Positions 10,801 to 20,754 of a DNA stretch of 64,000 nt are shown in pieces (within the stretch, counting starts at the first letter, position 1; every line of letters starts with the position of its first letter). The position numbers and the translations under genes are program-made. The notes beneath the pieces were generated by a model. It had not been told where the DNA came from. It saw nothing but the letters and a program-made list of their open reading frames with translations, and searched no databases. The DNA is from an uncultured Clostridia bacterium (GTDB lineage Bacteria; Bacillota; Clostridia; TANB77; CAG-508): the NCBI GenBank assembly GCA_947631185.1, contig CANRKJ010000002.1, positions 1-64,000 of the forward strand. Reading direction: 5' to 3'.

Positions 10801-11259
10801 TTGAGTTCTAACATAGAAAGTAAAGTAATCAGTTTAATAGAAGAAATAATAAATAATTTAGGTTATGAATTATATGATGTTAATTATGTAAAAGAAGGCA
10901 AAGAATATTATCTTAGGATATTTATAGATAAAAAATCTGGAATTGATTTAGATGATTGTGAAAAAGTAAGTAATTCAATAAATGATATATTAGATGAGGC
11001 TGATTATATAAAAGAACAATACTTTTTAGAGGTTTCATCACCTGGGATTGAAAGAGTTTTAAGAAAAGAAAAACATTTTAAATCTCAAATTGGTAATAAA
11101 ATAATGGTAAAATTATTTAATCCAATTGATAAACAAAAAGAAATAGAAGGTATACTTAAAGAATATAATGATAATAACATTATAATAGAATCAGAAGAAA
11201 AACAAATAATTATAGAAAAAAATAATATATCAGTTGCAAAAACTGTATTTGATTGGTAA
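10801..11259 (+). CDS. rimP: Ribosome maturation factor RimP
   Basis: Needed for assembly of the 30S head. 152 residues, full length: N-terminal alpha-beta domain (ELYDVNYVKEGKEYYLRIFI), conserved YFLEVSSPGIERVL (about residues 77-90) and a C-terminal SH3-like domain. The start is TTG 10801, 6 nt after GGGAGGTG; an earlier TTG at 10786 overlaps that ribosome binding site and is rejected. First gene of the nusA-infB operon, 18 nt before nusA. Confidence 0.93.
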   Translation: MSSNIESKVISLIEEIINNLGYELYDVNYVKEGKEYYLRIFIDKKSGIDLDDCEKVSNSINDILDEADYIKEQYFLEVSSPGIERVLRKEKHFKSQIGNKIMVKLFNPIDKQKEIEGILKEYNDNNIIIESEEKQIIIEKNNISVAKTVFDW

Positions 11260-11277
11260 AAGGAGGAATTTAAAAAA

Positions 11278-12402
11278 ATGAAACCAGTAGAAATGAGAGA
11301 ATTTGTAGAAGCAATGGATGAACTTGAAAAAGAAAGAGGAATTGATAAAGATTATTTAATAGAATCTTTAGAATCTGCTTTAGTTACAGCATATAAGAGA
11401 AACTTTGATTCAGTTGATAATGTAAAGGTTACAATAGATAAATCAACAGGAGCAGTTCATATTTATTCAGTTAGAACTGTTGTTGAGGATGGAAAATTAG
11501 AAGATCCATTATTAGAAATAGAATTTAAACCTGCAAAAAAAATTAGTAAAACATGTGCGATAGGAGATATTGTTAATTTAGAAATAGTTCCAAAAGATTT
11601 TGGAAGAATTGCAGCACAAACTGCAAAACAAGTGGTTTTACAAAAAATAAGGGAAGCAGAAAGAGATATTATATTTACAGAATTTAATGATAAAAAAGGT
11701 GAAATAGTATCAGGACTAGTTCAAAAGGCTGATGGAAATATTGTAGTTATGGATTTAGGAAAGTTAGAGGGAGTAATGCCTTTAAAAGAACAGATTCCTA
11801 CTGAAAAATATAAAGTTAATGATAAAATAAGAGGTTATGTTTTAGATGTTGAAAGAGGAGCAAAGGGTGTTCCTCAAGTTATAGTATCTAGAAGTCATCC
11901 TGATTTTGTAAGAAAATTATTTGAATTTGAAATTCCAGAAATTTATGAAGGATTAATTGAAATAAAAAGTGTTTCTAGAGACCCAGGATATAGAAGTAAA
12001 GTAGCTGTATATTCAAAAAATGAAAATATAGACCCTGTTGGATCTTGTGTTGGACAAAAAGGTGTTAGAATTCAAAATATAATAAATGAATTAAATGGCG
12101 AAAAAATTGATGTTATAGAATGGAATGAAGATCCATCAATATATATTGCAGCTGCATTACTACCAGCTCAAGTTTTAGCTGTAGATATAAAGGAAGAAGA
12201 AAAATTTGCACAAGTAATAGTAAAAGATGATCAATTATCATTGGCAATTGGAAAATCTGGTCAAAATGCAAGATTGGCAGCTAAACTTACAAACTGGAAA
12301 ATAGATATTAAATCTGAATCTCAAATAAGAGAGATGTTAGAAAAACAAATGGCTGAAGAAAATGCAGATAGTGTTTCTACAGAAGCAAATAGCGAAGAAT
12401 AG
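11278..12402 (+). CDS. nusA: Transcription termination/antitermination factor NusA
   Basis: Binds RNA polymerase and nascent RNA to control pausing, termination and antitermination. 374 residues: N-terminal RNAP-binding domain (1-130), S1 domain (about 135-205), then KH1 and KH2 (about 230-345; VGQKGVRIQNI and IGKSGQNARLA are the two GXXG loops). The extra C-terminal repeats of E. coli NusA are absent, as is normal for Firmicutes. AAGGAGGA precedes the start. Confidence 0.96.
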   Translation: MKPVEMREFVEAMDELEKERGIDKDYLIESLESALVTAYKRNFDSVDNVKVTIDKSTGAVHIYSVRTVVEDGKLEDPLLEIEFKPAKKISKTCAIGDIVNLEIVPKDFGRIAAQTAKQVVLQKIREAERDIIFTEFNDKKGEIVSGLVQKADGNIVVMDLGKLEGVMPLKEQIPTEKYKVNDKIRGYVLDVERGAKGVPQVIVSRSHPDFVRKLFEFEIPEIYEGLIEIKSVSRDPGYRSKVAVYSKNENIDPVGSCVGQKGVRIQNIINELNGEKIDVIEWNEDPSIYIAAALLPAQVLAVDIKEEEKFAQVIVKDDQLSLAIGKSGQNARLAAKLTNWKIDIKSESQIREMLEKQMAEENADSVSTEANSEE

Positions 12403-12413
12403 GATGTGGTTTT

Positions 12414-12683
12414 ATGCAAAAACAAAAAAAGAAACCAGCTAGAAGATGTATTGCTTGTAATGAACAAAAAGAAAAACAAGAACTTTTAAGAATAGTTAGG
12501 ACTCCTGAGGGAAATATAGAAATTGATTTAACAGGAAAGAAAAACGGAAGGGGAGCATATATTTGTAAATCAGAGGAATGTTTAAATAAAGTTATAAAAT
12601 CAAAAAAATTAGAAAGAACTTTTGAAAAAGAAATAAATAAAGAGTTTTTTGAAAATATAAGAGGTGTGATTATTGGTAAATAA
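12414..12683 (+). CDS. ylxR: YlxR/RnpM family RNA-binding protein
   Basis: 89-residue basic protein of the YlxR (DUF448) family, always linked to nusA-infB. RRCIACNEQKEKQELLRIV and GRGAYICKSEECL are the conserved motifs, with cysteine pairs CxxC and C...C. In Bacillus the family member RnpM modulates RNase P; the same role is inferred here. It overlaps the next gene by 11 nt. Confidence 0.9.
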   Translation: MQKQKKKPARRCIACNEQKEKQELLRIVRTPEGNIEIDLTGKKNGRGAYICKSEECLNKVIKSKKLERTFEKEINKEFFENIRGVIIGK

Positions 12684-12984
12684 AATCTTAGGATTGTTAG
12701 GAATTTCTGCCAAAGCAGGAAAAATAGTTTCTGGAACAGATATAGTTTTGGAAAATATTAGTAAACAAAAAATTAAATTAGTAGTTATAGCTAAAGATTC
12801 TGCGCAAAGAACTATAAATAATTTTAAGTTTGAATGTGAAAAACAAAAGATACCAATTTTAATTTATGGAACAATAGAAGAAAATAGCAAAGCTATAGGA
12901 AAATTTAATAGAGCAGTAATAGGATTAAAAGATGAAAAGCTTGCAGAAGCTATAAAAAAAGAAATAAGTGCGGAGGTGGAGTAA
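12673..12984 (+). CDS. ylxQ: L7Ae-family ribosomal protein (YlxQ-like)
   Basis: 103 residues of the L7Ae/L30e/Gadd45 kink-turn RNA-binding fold. [19 protein letters not shown] is the family signature at the N-terminus. The start is TTG 12673, 7 nt after AGAGGTG, and overlaps ylxR. Conserved position in the operon before infB. Exact RNA target unknown. Confidence 0.88.
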   Translation: MVNKILGLLGISAKAGKIVSGTDIVLENISKQKIKLVVIAKDSAQRTINNFKFECEKQKIPILIYGTIEENSKAIGKFNRAVIGLKDEKLAEAIKKEISAEVE

Positions 12985-12985
12985 T

Positions 12986-15835
12986 TTGGGTAAAATAAAG
13001 ATTCATGAAATAGCAAAAAAATATGAGATTTCAGCAAAAGAAGTAATTGAGATTGCTAAAAAAAATGGTATTGAGGTTAAATCCCATTTAAGTTCAGTTA
13101 CAGAAGAAGAAGAGAAAAAAATTGAGAAATTATTAAGCAAAGGGGAACCAAAAATAAAATCTATGGATAGTAAAAAAGAAAAAAGTAAAGAAGAGCCTGT
13201 AATAATTAGAAGAGCTGTTATTATAAATGATGATGAAACAGAAAAAGAAGAGAATAAAAATAAAAAAGTAACAGAAAGAGAACAAGTAGGATTTATAGAT
13301 AATAAAAATAGGAAAAAAGATTATAATATTGTTTATAGAGATAAGCCTACAAGACCTCTTACAGTAAGTGAATTATTAGGTATTGGTAAAAAAGAGCCTA
13401 AAAAAGAAGCTGTAAAAAAAGAAGAGCCTAAAACTATAGTACCAGAAACTGTACAAAAAGAAAATAAAGTAGATGAAATTGTAGAAGAAAAAGTTCCTGT
13501 TGTTACAAAAAAGGAAGAAAGTTCCAATATAAAATCTAAAGAAACAGATAATAATTATAATAAAGAAGAAAGACCAAATAATAGAAATAATTATAATAGA
13601 GAAAATAAGTTTAATAATAGAAATAATAATTATGGAAATAGAGATTATAAGAATAATCACAATAAAGAAGGCGGAAAAAACAATAATTTTGTAGAGAGAA
13701 GAAATAACCCAAATTATAATAGAAATAATGATAATAGAAATTCAGACAATTATAGAAACAACAGAGGCATGGATGATAGAGGAATAGATAAAAAAATAAA
13801 AAATATAATGGAACTTGATATTCCAGAAAAAGAAAATGTAAGAGATTATTCAAATAATAAAGCTAGAGATAAACAAAAGAATAATTCAAAATCTGAAGAT
13901 AGACAACCAAAAAAGAATAGAAAAGGAAATAATAATGATTTTGATAGTGGAAAGTTAAATAATTTAAAAAAACATAATAATTTCAATGATGATGAAATGT
14001 ATGATTATTATGATTTAAGTTCTGATAGAAGAAGAAATAAAAAATCAAAACCAAAGACAGAACAAAAATCAAAACAGAAAATATTTAAATTAACAGAAAT
14101 AACAATACCAGAAACAATAACTGTTAAAGATTTAGCTATGACAATGAAAGTAACTAGTAGTGATGTTATAAAAAAATTACTTTCTCTTGGAATTTTAGCT
14201 ACAATAAATAATGAACTTGACTTTGATACAGCTTTTTTAATTGCTGAAGAATATGGAATTACTGCTTCTAAGAAGGTTGTTGTAACAGATGAAGATAAGC
14301 TTATTGATGAAACAGAAGATAATGAAGAAGATTTAGTAGCAAGACCACCTGTTATAGTAGTTATGGGGCACGTAGATCACGGAAAAACATCTCTTCTTGA
14401 TGCAATAAGAAATACTAATGTTATAGAAGGTGAATCTGGTGGAATTACTCAACATATTGGTGCATATCAAGTAAAAATTAATGATAGAGATATAACATTT
14501 CTTGACACTCCAGGTCATGAAGCATTTACAAGTATGAGAGCAAGAGGAGCTATGATAACTGATATAGCAATTTTAGTTGTAGCTGCTAATGATGGGGTTA
14601 TGCCTCAAACTGTTGAAGCAATAAATCATGCAAAAGCTGCGAATATACCTATTATAGTAGCTGTAAATAAGATGGATTTACCAGATGCTAATTTTGCAAA
14701 AGTTCAACAGGAACTTATGCAATATGAACTTGTACCAGAAGAATGGGGAGGAAATACAATTTATGTTCCAATTTCTGCTAGAAAAGGTGACGGAATAGAC
14801 AATTTGTTAGAAATGGTATTACTTCAAGCTGATATTTTGGAATTAAAAGCTAATCCTACAAAACAAGCAAAAGGAACTGTTATAGAAGCAAAATTAGATA
14901 AAAAAAGAGGACCTGTTGCTACAATGCTTGTTCAAAGAGGAAAATTAGATGTTGGTGATACAATTATTGTAGGTTCTACAATTGGAAGAATTAGAACTAT
15001 GACAAATGATAAAGGTAAAAAAGTTAAATCTGCTGGTCCATCTACACCGGTTGAAATAACAGGTTTAAATAATGTTCCAAGTTCAGGTGATATATTCTAT
15101 GAAGTAAAAGATGAAAGAACTGCAAAACATTTGATTGAAAAGAGAAAACAAGAAGAAAGAGAAAAAGAATTGGCTAAAAATAGAGCTGTTACTTTGGATG
15201 ATTTATTTAATCAAATCGAGTCTCAGAATTTAAAACAATTAAACTTAATTGTTAAAGCAGATGTTCAAGGTTCTGTAGAGGCATTAAAACAATCACTTGA
15301 AAAATTATCTAATGATCAAGTAAAAGTTAAAGTTATACATTCAAATGTTGGAGGAGTTACAGAATCAGATGTTACACTTGCACAAGTGTCAAATGCGATA
15401 ATAATTGCTTTCAATGTAAGAGCTGAAGTTATGGCAAAAACTATGGCAGATAATAATAGTGTTGAAATTAAACAATATTCTGTTATATATGATGCAATAA
15501 ATGATGTAGAGTCTGCTATGAAAGGCTTGCTTGATCCAGTATATAAAGAAGTGATTATAGGAACAGCAGAAATTCGTCAAACATTTAAAGTTTCTAATGT
15601 AGGCACAATTGCTGGATGTTATGTATTAACAGGAAAAGTTTCTAGAAATGCAGGTTTAAGAGTAATAAGAGATAATATAGTTATTCATGATGGAAAACTT
15701 ATATCATTAAAAAGATTTAAAGATGATGTTAAAGAAGTAGATAAGGGATATGAATGTGGTCTTCAAATTGAAAACTTCAATGATATTATGGAAGGTGATA
15801 CTCTTGAAGTATATGTTATGGAAGAGGTGAAATAA
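12986..15835 (+). CDS. infB: Translation initiation factor IF-2
   Basis: GTPase that brings fMet-tRNA to the 30S subunit. 949 residues. Two IF2_N helical modules: residues 1-50 ([18 protein letters not shown]) and about 370-420. Between them is a long, very Asn/Arg/Lys-rich linker (about 180-350). The GTPase core has G1 GHVDHGKTS (about 460), DTPGHEAF and NKMD, followed by domains II-IV. The start is TTG 12986, 7 nt after GGAGGTGG. A GTG at 12968 would put the ribosome binding site in the protein and add an in-frame CGG, so it is rejected. Confidence 0.96.
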   Translation: MGKIKIHEIAKKYEISAKEVIEIAKKNGIEVKSHLSSVTEEEEKKIEKLLSKGEPKIKSMDSKKEKSKEEPVIIRRAVIINDDETEKEENKNKKVTEREQVGFIDNKNRKKDYNIVYRDKPTRPLTVSELLGIGKKEPKKEAVKKEEPKTIVPETVQKENKVDEIVEEKVPVVTKKEESSNIKSKETDNNYNKEERPNNRNNYNRENKFNNRNNNYGNRDYKNNHNKEGGKNNNFVERRNNPNYNRNNDNRNSDNYRNNRGMDDRGIDKKIKNIMELDIPEKENVRDYSNNKARDKQKNNSKSEDRQPKKNRKGNNNDFDSGKLNNLKKHNNFNDDEMYDYYDLSSDRRRNKKSKPKTEQKSKQKIFKLTEITIPETITVKDLAMTMKVTSSDVIKKLLSLGILATINNELDFDTAFLIAEEYGITASKKVVVTDEDKLIDETEDNEEDLVARPPVIVVMGHVDHGKTSLLDAIRNTNVIEGESGGITQHIGAYQVKINDRDITFLDTPGHEAFTSMRARGAMITDIAILVVAANDGVMPQTVEAINHAKAANIPIIVAVNKMDLPDANFAKVQQELMQYELVPEEWGGNTIYVPISARKGDGIDNLLEMVLLQADILELKANPTKQAKGTVIEAKLDKKRGPVATMLVQRGKLDVGDTIIVGSTIGRIRTMTNDKGKKVKSAGPSTPVEITGLNNVPSSGDIFYEVKDERTAKHLIEKRKQEEREKELAKNRAVTLDDLFNQIESQNLKQLNLIVKADVQGSVEALKQSLEKLSNDQVKVKVIHSNVGGVTESDVTLAQVSNAIIIAFNVRAEVMAKTMADNNSVEIKQYSVIYDAINDVESAMKGLLDPVYKEVIIGTAEIRQTFKVSNVGTIAGCYVLTGKVSRNAGLRVIRDNIVIHDGKLISLKRFKDDVKEVDKGYECGLQIENFNDIMEGDTLEVYVMEEVK

Positions 15836-16200
15836 TGTCAGGAAACAGTAATAGGATGAATAAAATCAACGAAGAATTAAAAAAAGAAATAGGTCATATT
15901 ATAAGTTTAGAACTTAAAGATCCTAATTTAACAGGACTTATCAGTGTAACTGATGTTAGAACTACTCCTGATTTAAAATTTGCTAGAGTATATGTTAGTA
16001 TGATAGGATGCAAAAATAATAAACAATGTTTAGGAATTTTAAAAAAATCATCAGGTCATATTAGAAGTATTTTAGCCAAAAAAATAAATTTAAGAATTAC
16101 TCCAGAACTAGTATTTGAATTTGATGATTCAATAGAATATGGTTCAAAGATAGATCAAATTTTGAAAGATATAACAAAAGATTTAAAAAAAGATGAATAA
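15835..16200 (+). CDS. rbfA: Ribosome-binding factor A
   Basis: Cold-shock 30S maturation factor with a KH-like fold. 121 residues, full length: SNRMNKINEELKKEIGHII at the N-terminus, then DPNLTGLISVTDVRTTPDLKFA and the C-terminal ELVFEFDDSIEYGSKI. Its start overlaps the infB stop by one base (TAATG), so the two are translationally coupled. Confidence 0.95.
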   Translation: MSGNSNRMNKINEELKKEIGHIISLELKDPNLTGLISVTDVRTTPDLKFARVYVSMIGCKNNKQCLGILKKSSGHIRSILAKKINLRITPELVFEFDDSIEYGSKIDQILKDITKDLKKDE

Positions 16201-16220
16201 ATTTTACTAATAAAAATATT

Positions 16221-16250
16221 TGTGGGTGTGTTATACATGCCCACATATTA
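16221..16250 (+). terminator. Hairpin between rbfA and nrnA
   Basis: TGTGGG (16221-16226) pairs with CCCACA (16240-16245), extendable with wobble pairs. The following sequence is AT-rich without a clean T run, so readthrough into nrnA is likely. Confidence 0.45.
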
Positions 16251-16302
16251 AAATAATATTTTAATTTTTATATAAATAAAAATGAGTTAGAAAGGATAAA
16301 AA

Positions 16303-17259
16303 ATGACTCTAGACGAAATATATAATGAAATAAAAAATTCTAATAGTTTTATTTTGTTAACACATGAGAATCCTGATGGAGATGCAATTGGAAGTGTTTG
16401 TGGTATGGCAATTGCTTTGAAAAATATGGGGAAAAATAATATAGATATTTGTTTAAAAGAATGGCCTGAAAATTATAATTTTGTTCCTGGAATAGAAATG
16501 ATAAAAAAGGAAGTTAACAAAGATAATTATGATATGGCTATAGTTCTTGATTGTGCTAATTTTGAAAGAATTTCTACTATTTATAGAGATATTTTTGAGA
16601 AAGCGACAACAAAAGTTCAAATTGACCATCATAATAAAAATACTATGTTTGCTGATTATAATTTTGTAAATCCAGCATCACCATCATGTACTCAAATATT
16701 AGCTTCTAGTTTTGATTATTTAAATATTGAAATTACTAAAGATATTGCAACATGTATTCTAACAGGAATAATTACAGATACTTGTGGCTTTAGTACTCCA
16801 GAAACAACTGCAGATAGTTTTGATTTTGCATCAATATCTTTAAGTAAAGGAATAAACATATCTAAAATTTATCGAGAATCTTTTAATAAAATCTCAAAAG
16901 CTAGATTTATGATACAGAATTTAGCATCAGAGAGAATGGAATTTTTAGAAGATGGTAAAATAGCTTTTACATATATAACAAAAAATGATGAAAAAAAATT
17001 CGGAACAAAAACAGGAGATTTATCTACTATAGTTGAAATTGGTAAAAATATTGATGGAGTCGAAGTTTCAATATTTATTTATGAAAGAGAAAATGATTAT
17101 AAAATTTCAGTTCGTTCAAATGAATATATTGATTCTTCATCAATTTGTCTAGCTTTAGGTGGCGGAGGCCATATGAGAGCTGGTGGAGTGAGTATACAAA
17201 CATCTTTAGAAGAAGCTAAAGAATTAGTACTAAATGAAACAAAAAAATATTTAAAATAA
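16303..17259 (+). CDS. nrnA: DHH-family phosphoesterase (NrnA-type oligoribonuclease/pAp phosphatase)
   Basis: Degrades very short RNAs and dephosphorylates pAp with Mn2+. 318 residues: DHH domain with HENPDGDAIGS (about residue 22), VLDCAN and DHHNKN (about 107), and C-terminal DHHA1 domain ending GGGGHMRAGG (about 287-296). Located between rbfA and truB as in other Firmicutes. The start follows GAAAGGATAAAA. Confidence 0.92.
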   Translation: MTLDEIYNEIKNSNSFILLTHENPDGDAIGSVCGMAIALKNMGKNNIDICLKEWPENYNFVPGIEMIKKEVNKDNYDMAIVLDCANFERISTIYRDIFEKATTKVQIDHHNKNTMFADYNFVNPASPSCTQILASSFDYLNIEITKDIATCILTGIITDTCGFSTPETTADSFDFASISLSKGINISKIYRESFNKISKARFMIQNLASERMEFLEDGKIAFTYITKNDEKKFGTKTGDLSTIVEIGKNIDGVEVSIFIYERENDYKISVRSNEYIDSSSICLALGGGGHMRAGGVSIQTSLEEAKELVLNETKKYLK

Positions 17260-17277
17260 TTATAAAATGGTGATTTA

Positions 17278-18127
17278 ATGGATGGAATTATTATAATAGA
17301 TAAACCTATTGGTATGACTTCAAGGCAAGTGGTTTCAAAAGTAAAAGGCTTTTATAACGAAAAAAAAGCTGGTCATACAGGAACTTTAGATCCAATGGCA
17401 ACTGGTGTGTTACCAATTTTATTAGGAAAAGCTACAAAATTATCTAAATATTTAGTAAATCATGATAAAAAATACATAGCTACTCTTTTTTTAGGAGAAA
17501 AAAAAGATACTGGAGATTGTGAAGGAAAAACAATTCAAGTAAAAGATGTTCCAAAATTAAATGAAAAAAAAATAAATGAAGTTTTATTTTCTTTTAAAGG
17601 AAACATAAATCAAATACCACCTATGTATTCTGCAATTAAAGTAAATGGAAAAAAATTATATGAATATGCAAGAAAAGGTATGGTAATTGAAAGACATACT
17701 AGAAATATAAATATTTATGAAATTAAATTATTGAATTTTACAGAAAATATAATAACATTTGAAGTTTTTTGTTCAAAAGGGACATATATTAGAGTATTAT
17801 GTGAGGATATTGCAGAGAAACTTGGGACAGTACGGCTATATGATGAATCTTAGAAGAACTGAAGTTAACAATTTTAAAATTGAAAATTCGGTAAAAATTG
17901 ATGAATTATTAATAAAAAAAGATAATATAATATCTATAGAAGAGTATTTTAATAATAACGAAAAAATTGTATTAAATGATAGAAAATTAGAATTGTTTTA
18001 TAATGGTGTTAAATTAAATTGTGATTTTGAAGATGGTATTTATAGAATTTATAATTTAAATAATAATTTTATTGGCGTTGGTGAGGTAACTCAAAAGTTA
18101 TTGAAACGAGATATAATAATTGAATAA
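17278..18127 (+). CDS. truB: tRNA pseudouridine(55) synthase TruB, +1 recoded at CGGC
   Basis: Makes pseudouridine 55 in the T loop of tRNAs. The frame opened at 17278 holds the N-terminal domain with the catalytic region GHTGTLDPMATGVLP (Asp about 40) and continues through GTYIRVLCEDIAEKLGTV. Codon 186 is CGG (17833-17835), after which this frame hits TAG within six codons. Skipping C17833 gives LGTV-G-YMMNLRRTEV, the conserved continuation, and runs to the stop at 18125-18127. The joined product is 282 residues, about normal for TruB. ATG 18127-side internal starts would give only a C-terminal scrap. Last gene of the nusA operon, 18 nt after nrnA. Confidence 0.9.
17833..17836 (+). other. 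Recoding site CGGC (+1) in truB
   Basis: Seen: in-frame CGG after GTA; the family-consistent reading resumes with GGC (Gly) in the +1 frame. This is the only one of the seven sites whose fourth base is C rather than A. Confidence 0.85.
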
Positions 18128-18269
18128 TATAAAATTATAAATTAATTTAAATTTGCTCATTGTTTTAATTTATACTGTTAAAAATAAATTATAAAAGAAT
18201 TTTTTGCAATCCAATTTGTTCTTATATTTTTTATATTTTTAAATTTTTATATAAATTTATGCAAAAAAA

Positions 18270-18298
18270 TTGCATTAATTGTAAAATATTGGTATAAT
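18270..18298 (+). promoter_or_regulatory. Sigma-A-type promoter of the glycosyltransferase gene
   Basis: TTGCAT (18270-18275), 17-bp spacer, TATAAT (18293-18298), 50 nt before the start codon at 18348. Confidence 0.6.
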
Positions 18299-18347
18299 TA
18301 TAAATGGAGATATTAGAAAAAGAAAAATAAAAAGGAAAGAGGAAAAA

Positions 18348-19595
18348 ATGAAATATTTATATATTTTACAACAAGCTTTAATTTGGATATTAACAATATA
18401 TTGGTTATATCAAATAATTATAAGCTTTTGTTCTCTTATAAAATTAAAAGAAAAACCAAAGATAATTGATAAAAATCATAAGTTTATGGCTATAATTCCA
18501 GCACATAACGAAGAAGATGTAATTAAAAATTTAGTTTTAAGTTTGAAAAATCAGGATTATCCAAAAGATTTATATGATATTTATGTTATTGCTGATAATT
18601 GTAATGATGCTACAGCAGAAATTGCTAAAGATGCTGGAGCAATTGTTTTAAAGAGATTTGACGAGGCTCATAAAACTAAAGGATATGCTCTTAATTGGTT
18701 TTTAAAACAAAAAATTGAAGAAAATGCTGATTATGATGCTTTCTGTGTTTTTGATGCAGATAATATTGTAGATAAAAATTTCTTAAAAGCAATGAATTTA
18801 AAATTGTGTCAAGGAGAAAATGTTGTTCAAGGATATAGAGATATAAAAAATCCAAAAGATTCATGGATATCTTCAGGTTATGCAATTTTTTATTGGATGA
18901 TGAATAAATTCTATCATTTAGCTAGATATAATGTTGGTTTATCTCCTCTTATAAATGGAACAGGTTTTATGGTTAGATTTGATGTTATTAAACCAGATGG
19001 ATGGCAAACTAAAACATTAACAGAAGATATAGAATTTTCTTTAATAAATATATCTAAAGGAAAGAAACTTGGATGGGCGGTTGATGCTATAGTTTTTGAC
19101 GAACAACCAGTTGCATTCAAGCCAAGTTGGTCTCAAAGAGAAAGATGGACAGTGGGACATCTTCAATGTATGAAGTATTATTTAAAAGATTTGGCAAAAG
19201 GAATTACAAAACATAAAAAACTTATGAATTTTGATGGATTTTTATATATGCTTGGTATTCCATTTATGATTTTGTCTTTTGTTTTAGTGGCTGTAAATAC
19301 AATGTTATATTTAGGTTCAGAAATGTCTACTTATGATGTAATAATTAGTTATTTAAATTTTGGATTAGCAACATTTTTTACTCCAATGCTTATAGCTGCA
19401 TTTATAATGTGGGTTGACAAGAGACCAATAAAACCTATGTTAAAAGGATTATTATGTTATCCACTATTCTTAGGTTCATGGATATTAATAAATATAAAAT
19501 GTTTAATAAAACCAAATACTGAATGGGAAAAAATAAAACATGTTAAAAGTGTTAAAATTGAAGATTTGGTTCCAGAAGAACAATATAATAAATAA
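18348..19595 (+). CDS. Membrane glycosyltransferase, family 2
   Basis: 415 residues, processive GT2 type. One N-terminal membrane helix (about 8-30), a GT-A domain with IPAHNEE (about 47), DADN (about 141), the TEDIEF motif (about 225) and QRERWTVGH (Q/RXXRW, about 263), then C-terminal helices (about 300-380). This layout fits polysaccharide synthases and related membrane GT2 enzymes; the sugar and product cannot be told. It has its own promoter and a terminator at 19613. Confidence 0.85.
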   Translation: MKYLYILQQALIWILTIYWLYQIIISFCSLIKLKEKPKIIDKNHKFMAIIPAHNEEDVIKNLVLSLKNQDYPKDLYDIYVIADNCNDATAEIAKDAGAIVLKRFDEAHKTKGYALNWFLKQKIEENADYDAFCVFDADNIVDKNFLKAMNLKLCQGENVVQGYRDIKNPKDSWISSGYAIFYWMMNKFYHLARYNVGLSPLINGTGFMVRFDVIKPDGWQTKTLTEDIEFSLINISKGKKLGWAVDAIVFDEQPVAFKPSWSQRERWTVGHLQCMKYYLKDLAKGITKHKKLMNFDGFLYMLGIPFMILSFVLVAVNTMLYLGSEMSTYDVIISYLNFGLATFFTPMLIAAFIMWVDKRPIKPMLKGLLCYPLFLGSWILINIKCLIKPNTEWEKIKHVKSVKIEDLVPEEQYNK

Positions 19596-19612
19596 AAATA
19601 TAGAATATAAAT

Positions 19613-19641
19613 TATAAGGACGCTCAATAAGCGTCCTTATA
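19613..19641 (+). terminator. Terminator after the glycosyltransferase
   Basis: ATAAGGACGCT pairs with AGCGTCCTTAT around a CAATA-type loop. It resembles the hairpin units at 1-215. No gene is seen between here and 19826. Confidence 0.75.
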
Positions 19642-19825
19642 TAATTTATAAAGAAAATAATTATTTTATAAAAAAGGAATTATATTAATTAAACTTTATT
19701 AAAGTTTTTATGATATCCAAATTGAGAATTGATTATTCAACTATTGATATTTTTAATAAAAAGTGATAATATATGTGTGCATATTTGTAAAAAATACAAA
19801 TAAAATTTAATTAGGGGCTTACATT

Positions 19826-20740
19826 ATGAATTTTGATGAAAAACTTGAAATAATTTTAGATAAGTGTCAAATTTTAAAAAATGAATCAATGAAAAAACAT
19901 ACTTCTTTAAAAATAGGAGGAACAGCCGATTATTTTATTAGTATAAATGATGAAAATGAATTACTAAATTTATTAAAACTTTGTAAGGAGTTTAAAAAAA
20001 AATATTTTATAATAGGAAATGGAACTAATATATTAGTAACAGATAAAGGTTTTAGAGGAGTAGTAATAAAATTAAAATTTGAAAATGTTAATATAAAAAT
20101 AAGCGAAAATGAAGGTATTATTGAAGTAGGATCTGGGTATTCTTTAATAAAGCTTTCAAAACTTGCTTTAGAAAATGAGTTAGAGGGATTAGAATTTGCA
20201 TGTGGAATTCCAGGAACGATAGGTGGAGCAATAAGAATGAATGCTGGAGCATATGGTAGTGAAATAAAAGATATTTTAATTTCTACAAGATTTATAGATA
20301 CAGAAGATGAAAAAATAAAAGAATTACCTTTAGAGCTTCATCAATTTTCATACAGAAATAGTATTTTTGCTCAAAAACCTTATATAATTTTGAGTACAAA
20401 AATAAAATTAAAAAAAGGCAGTAAGTTACAGATTAAAAGCAAGATGGATCAAAATTTTGAAAGTAGAAAGTTAAAGCAACCTATAGAATATCCCAGTGCT
20501 GGAAGCACTTTTAAAAGACAAGAAGGAATAGTTACAGCAAAACTTATTGATGAATTAGGATTAAAAGGATATTCTATTGGAGATGCGCAAGTTTCAACGA
20601 AGCATGCTGGTTTTTTAATAAATAAAGGAAATGCTAATTTTGAAGATATGAATGAACTTATAGAAAAAGTAAAAGAAAAAATTTATAATAGATATAAAAT
20701 TAAAATAGAATTAGAAATTTTAATAGTTGGAGAAAGATAG
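19826..20740 (+). CDS. murB: UDP-N-acetylenolpyruvoylglucosamine reductase (MurB)
   Basis: FAD/NADPH enzyme that reduces UDP-GlcNAc-enolpyruvate to UDP-MurNAc in peptidoglycan synthesis. 304 residues, type II MurB. Features: HTSLKIGGTADYF (about 26), GNGTNILV (about 70), the FAD-binding CGIPGTIGGAIRMNAGAYG (about 128-146), YRNSIF and PSAGSTFKR with the catalytic Ser. yvcK follows 14 nt later. Confidence 0.96.
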   Translation: MNFDEKLEIILDKCQILKNESMKKHTSLKIGGTADYFISINDENELLNLLKLCKEFKKKYFIIGNGTNILVTDKGFRGVVIKLKFENVNIKISENEGIIEVGSGYSLIKLSKLALENELEGLEFACGIPGTIGGAIRMNAGAYGSEIKDILISTRFIDTEDEKIKELPLELHQFSYRNSIFAQKPYIILSTKIKLKKGSKLQIKSKMDQNFESRKLKQPIEYPSAGSTFKRQEGIVTAKLIDELGLKGYSIGDAQVSTKHAGFLINKGNANFEDMNELIEKVKEKIYNRYKIKIELEILIVGER

Positions 20741-20754
20741 AAAGGAATAATAAA

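Noticed and set aside
12968..12988. GTG start at 12968 for infB, which would include an in-frame CGG
   Set aside because: It places GGAGGTGG inside the protein. TTG 12986 with proper spacing gives the normal IF-2 N-terminus.
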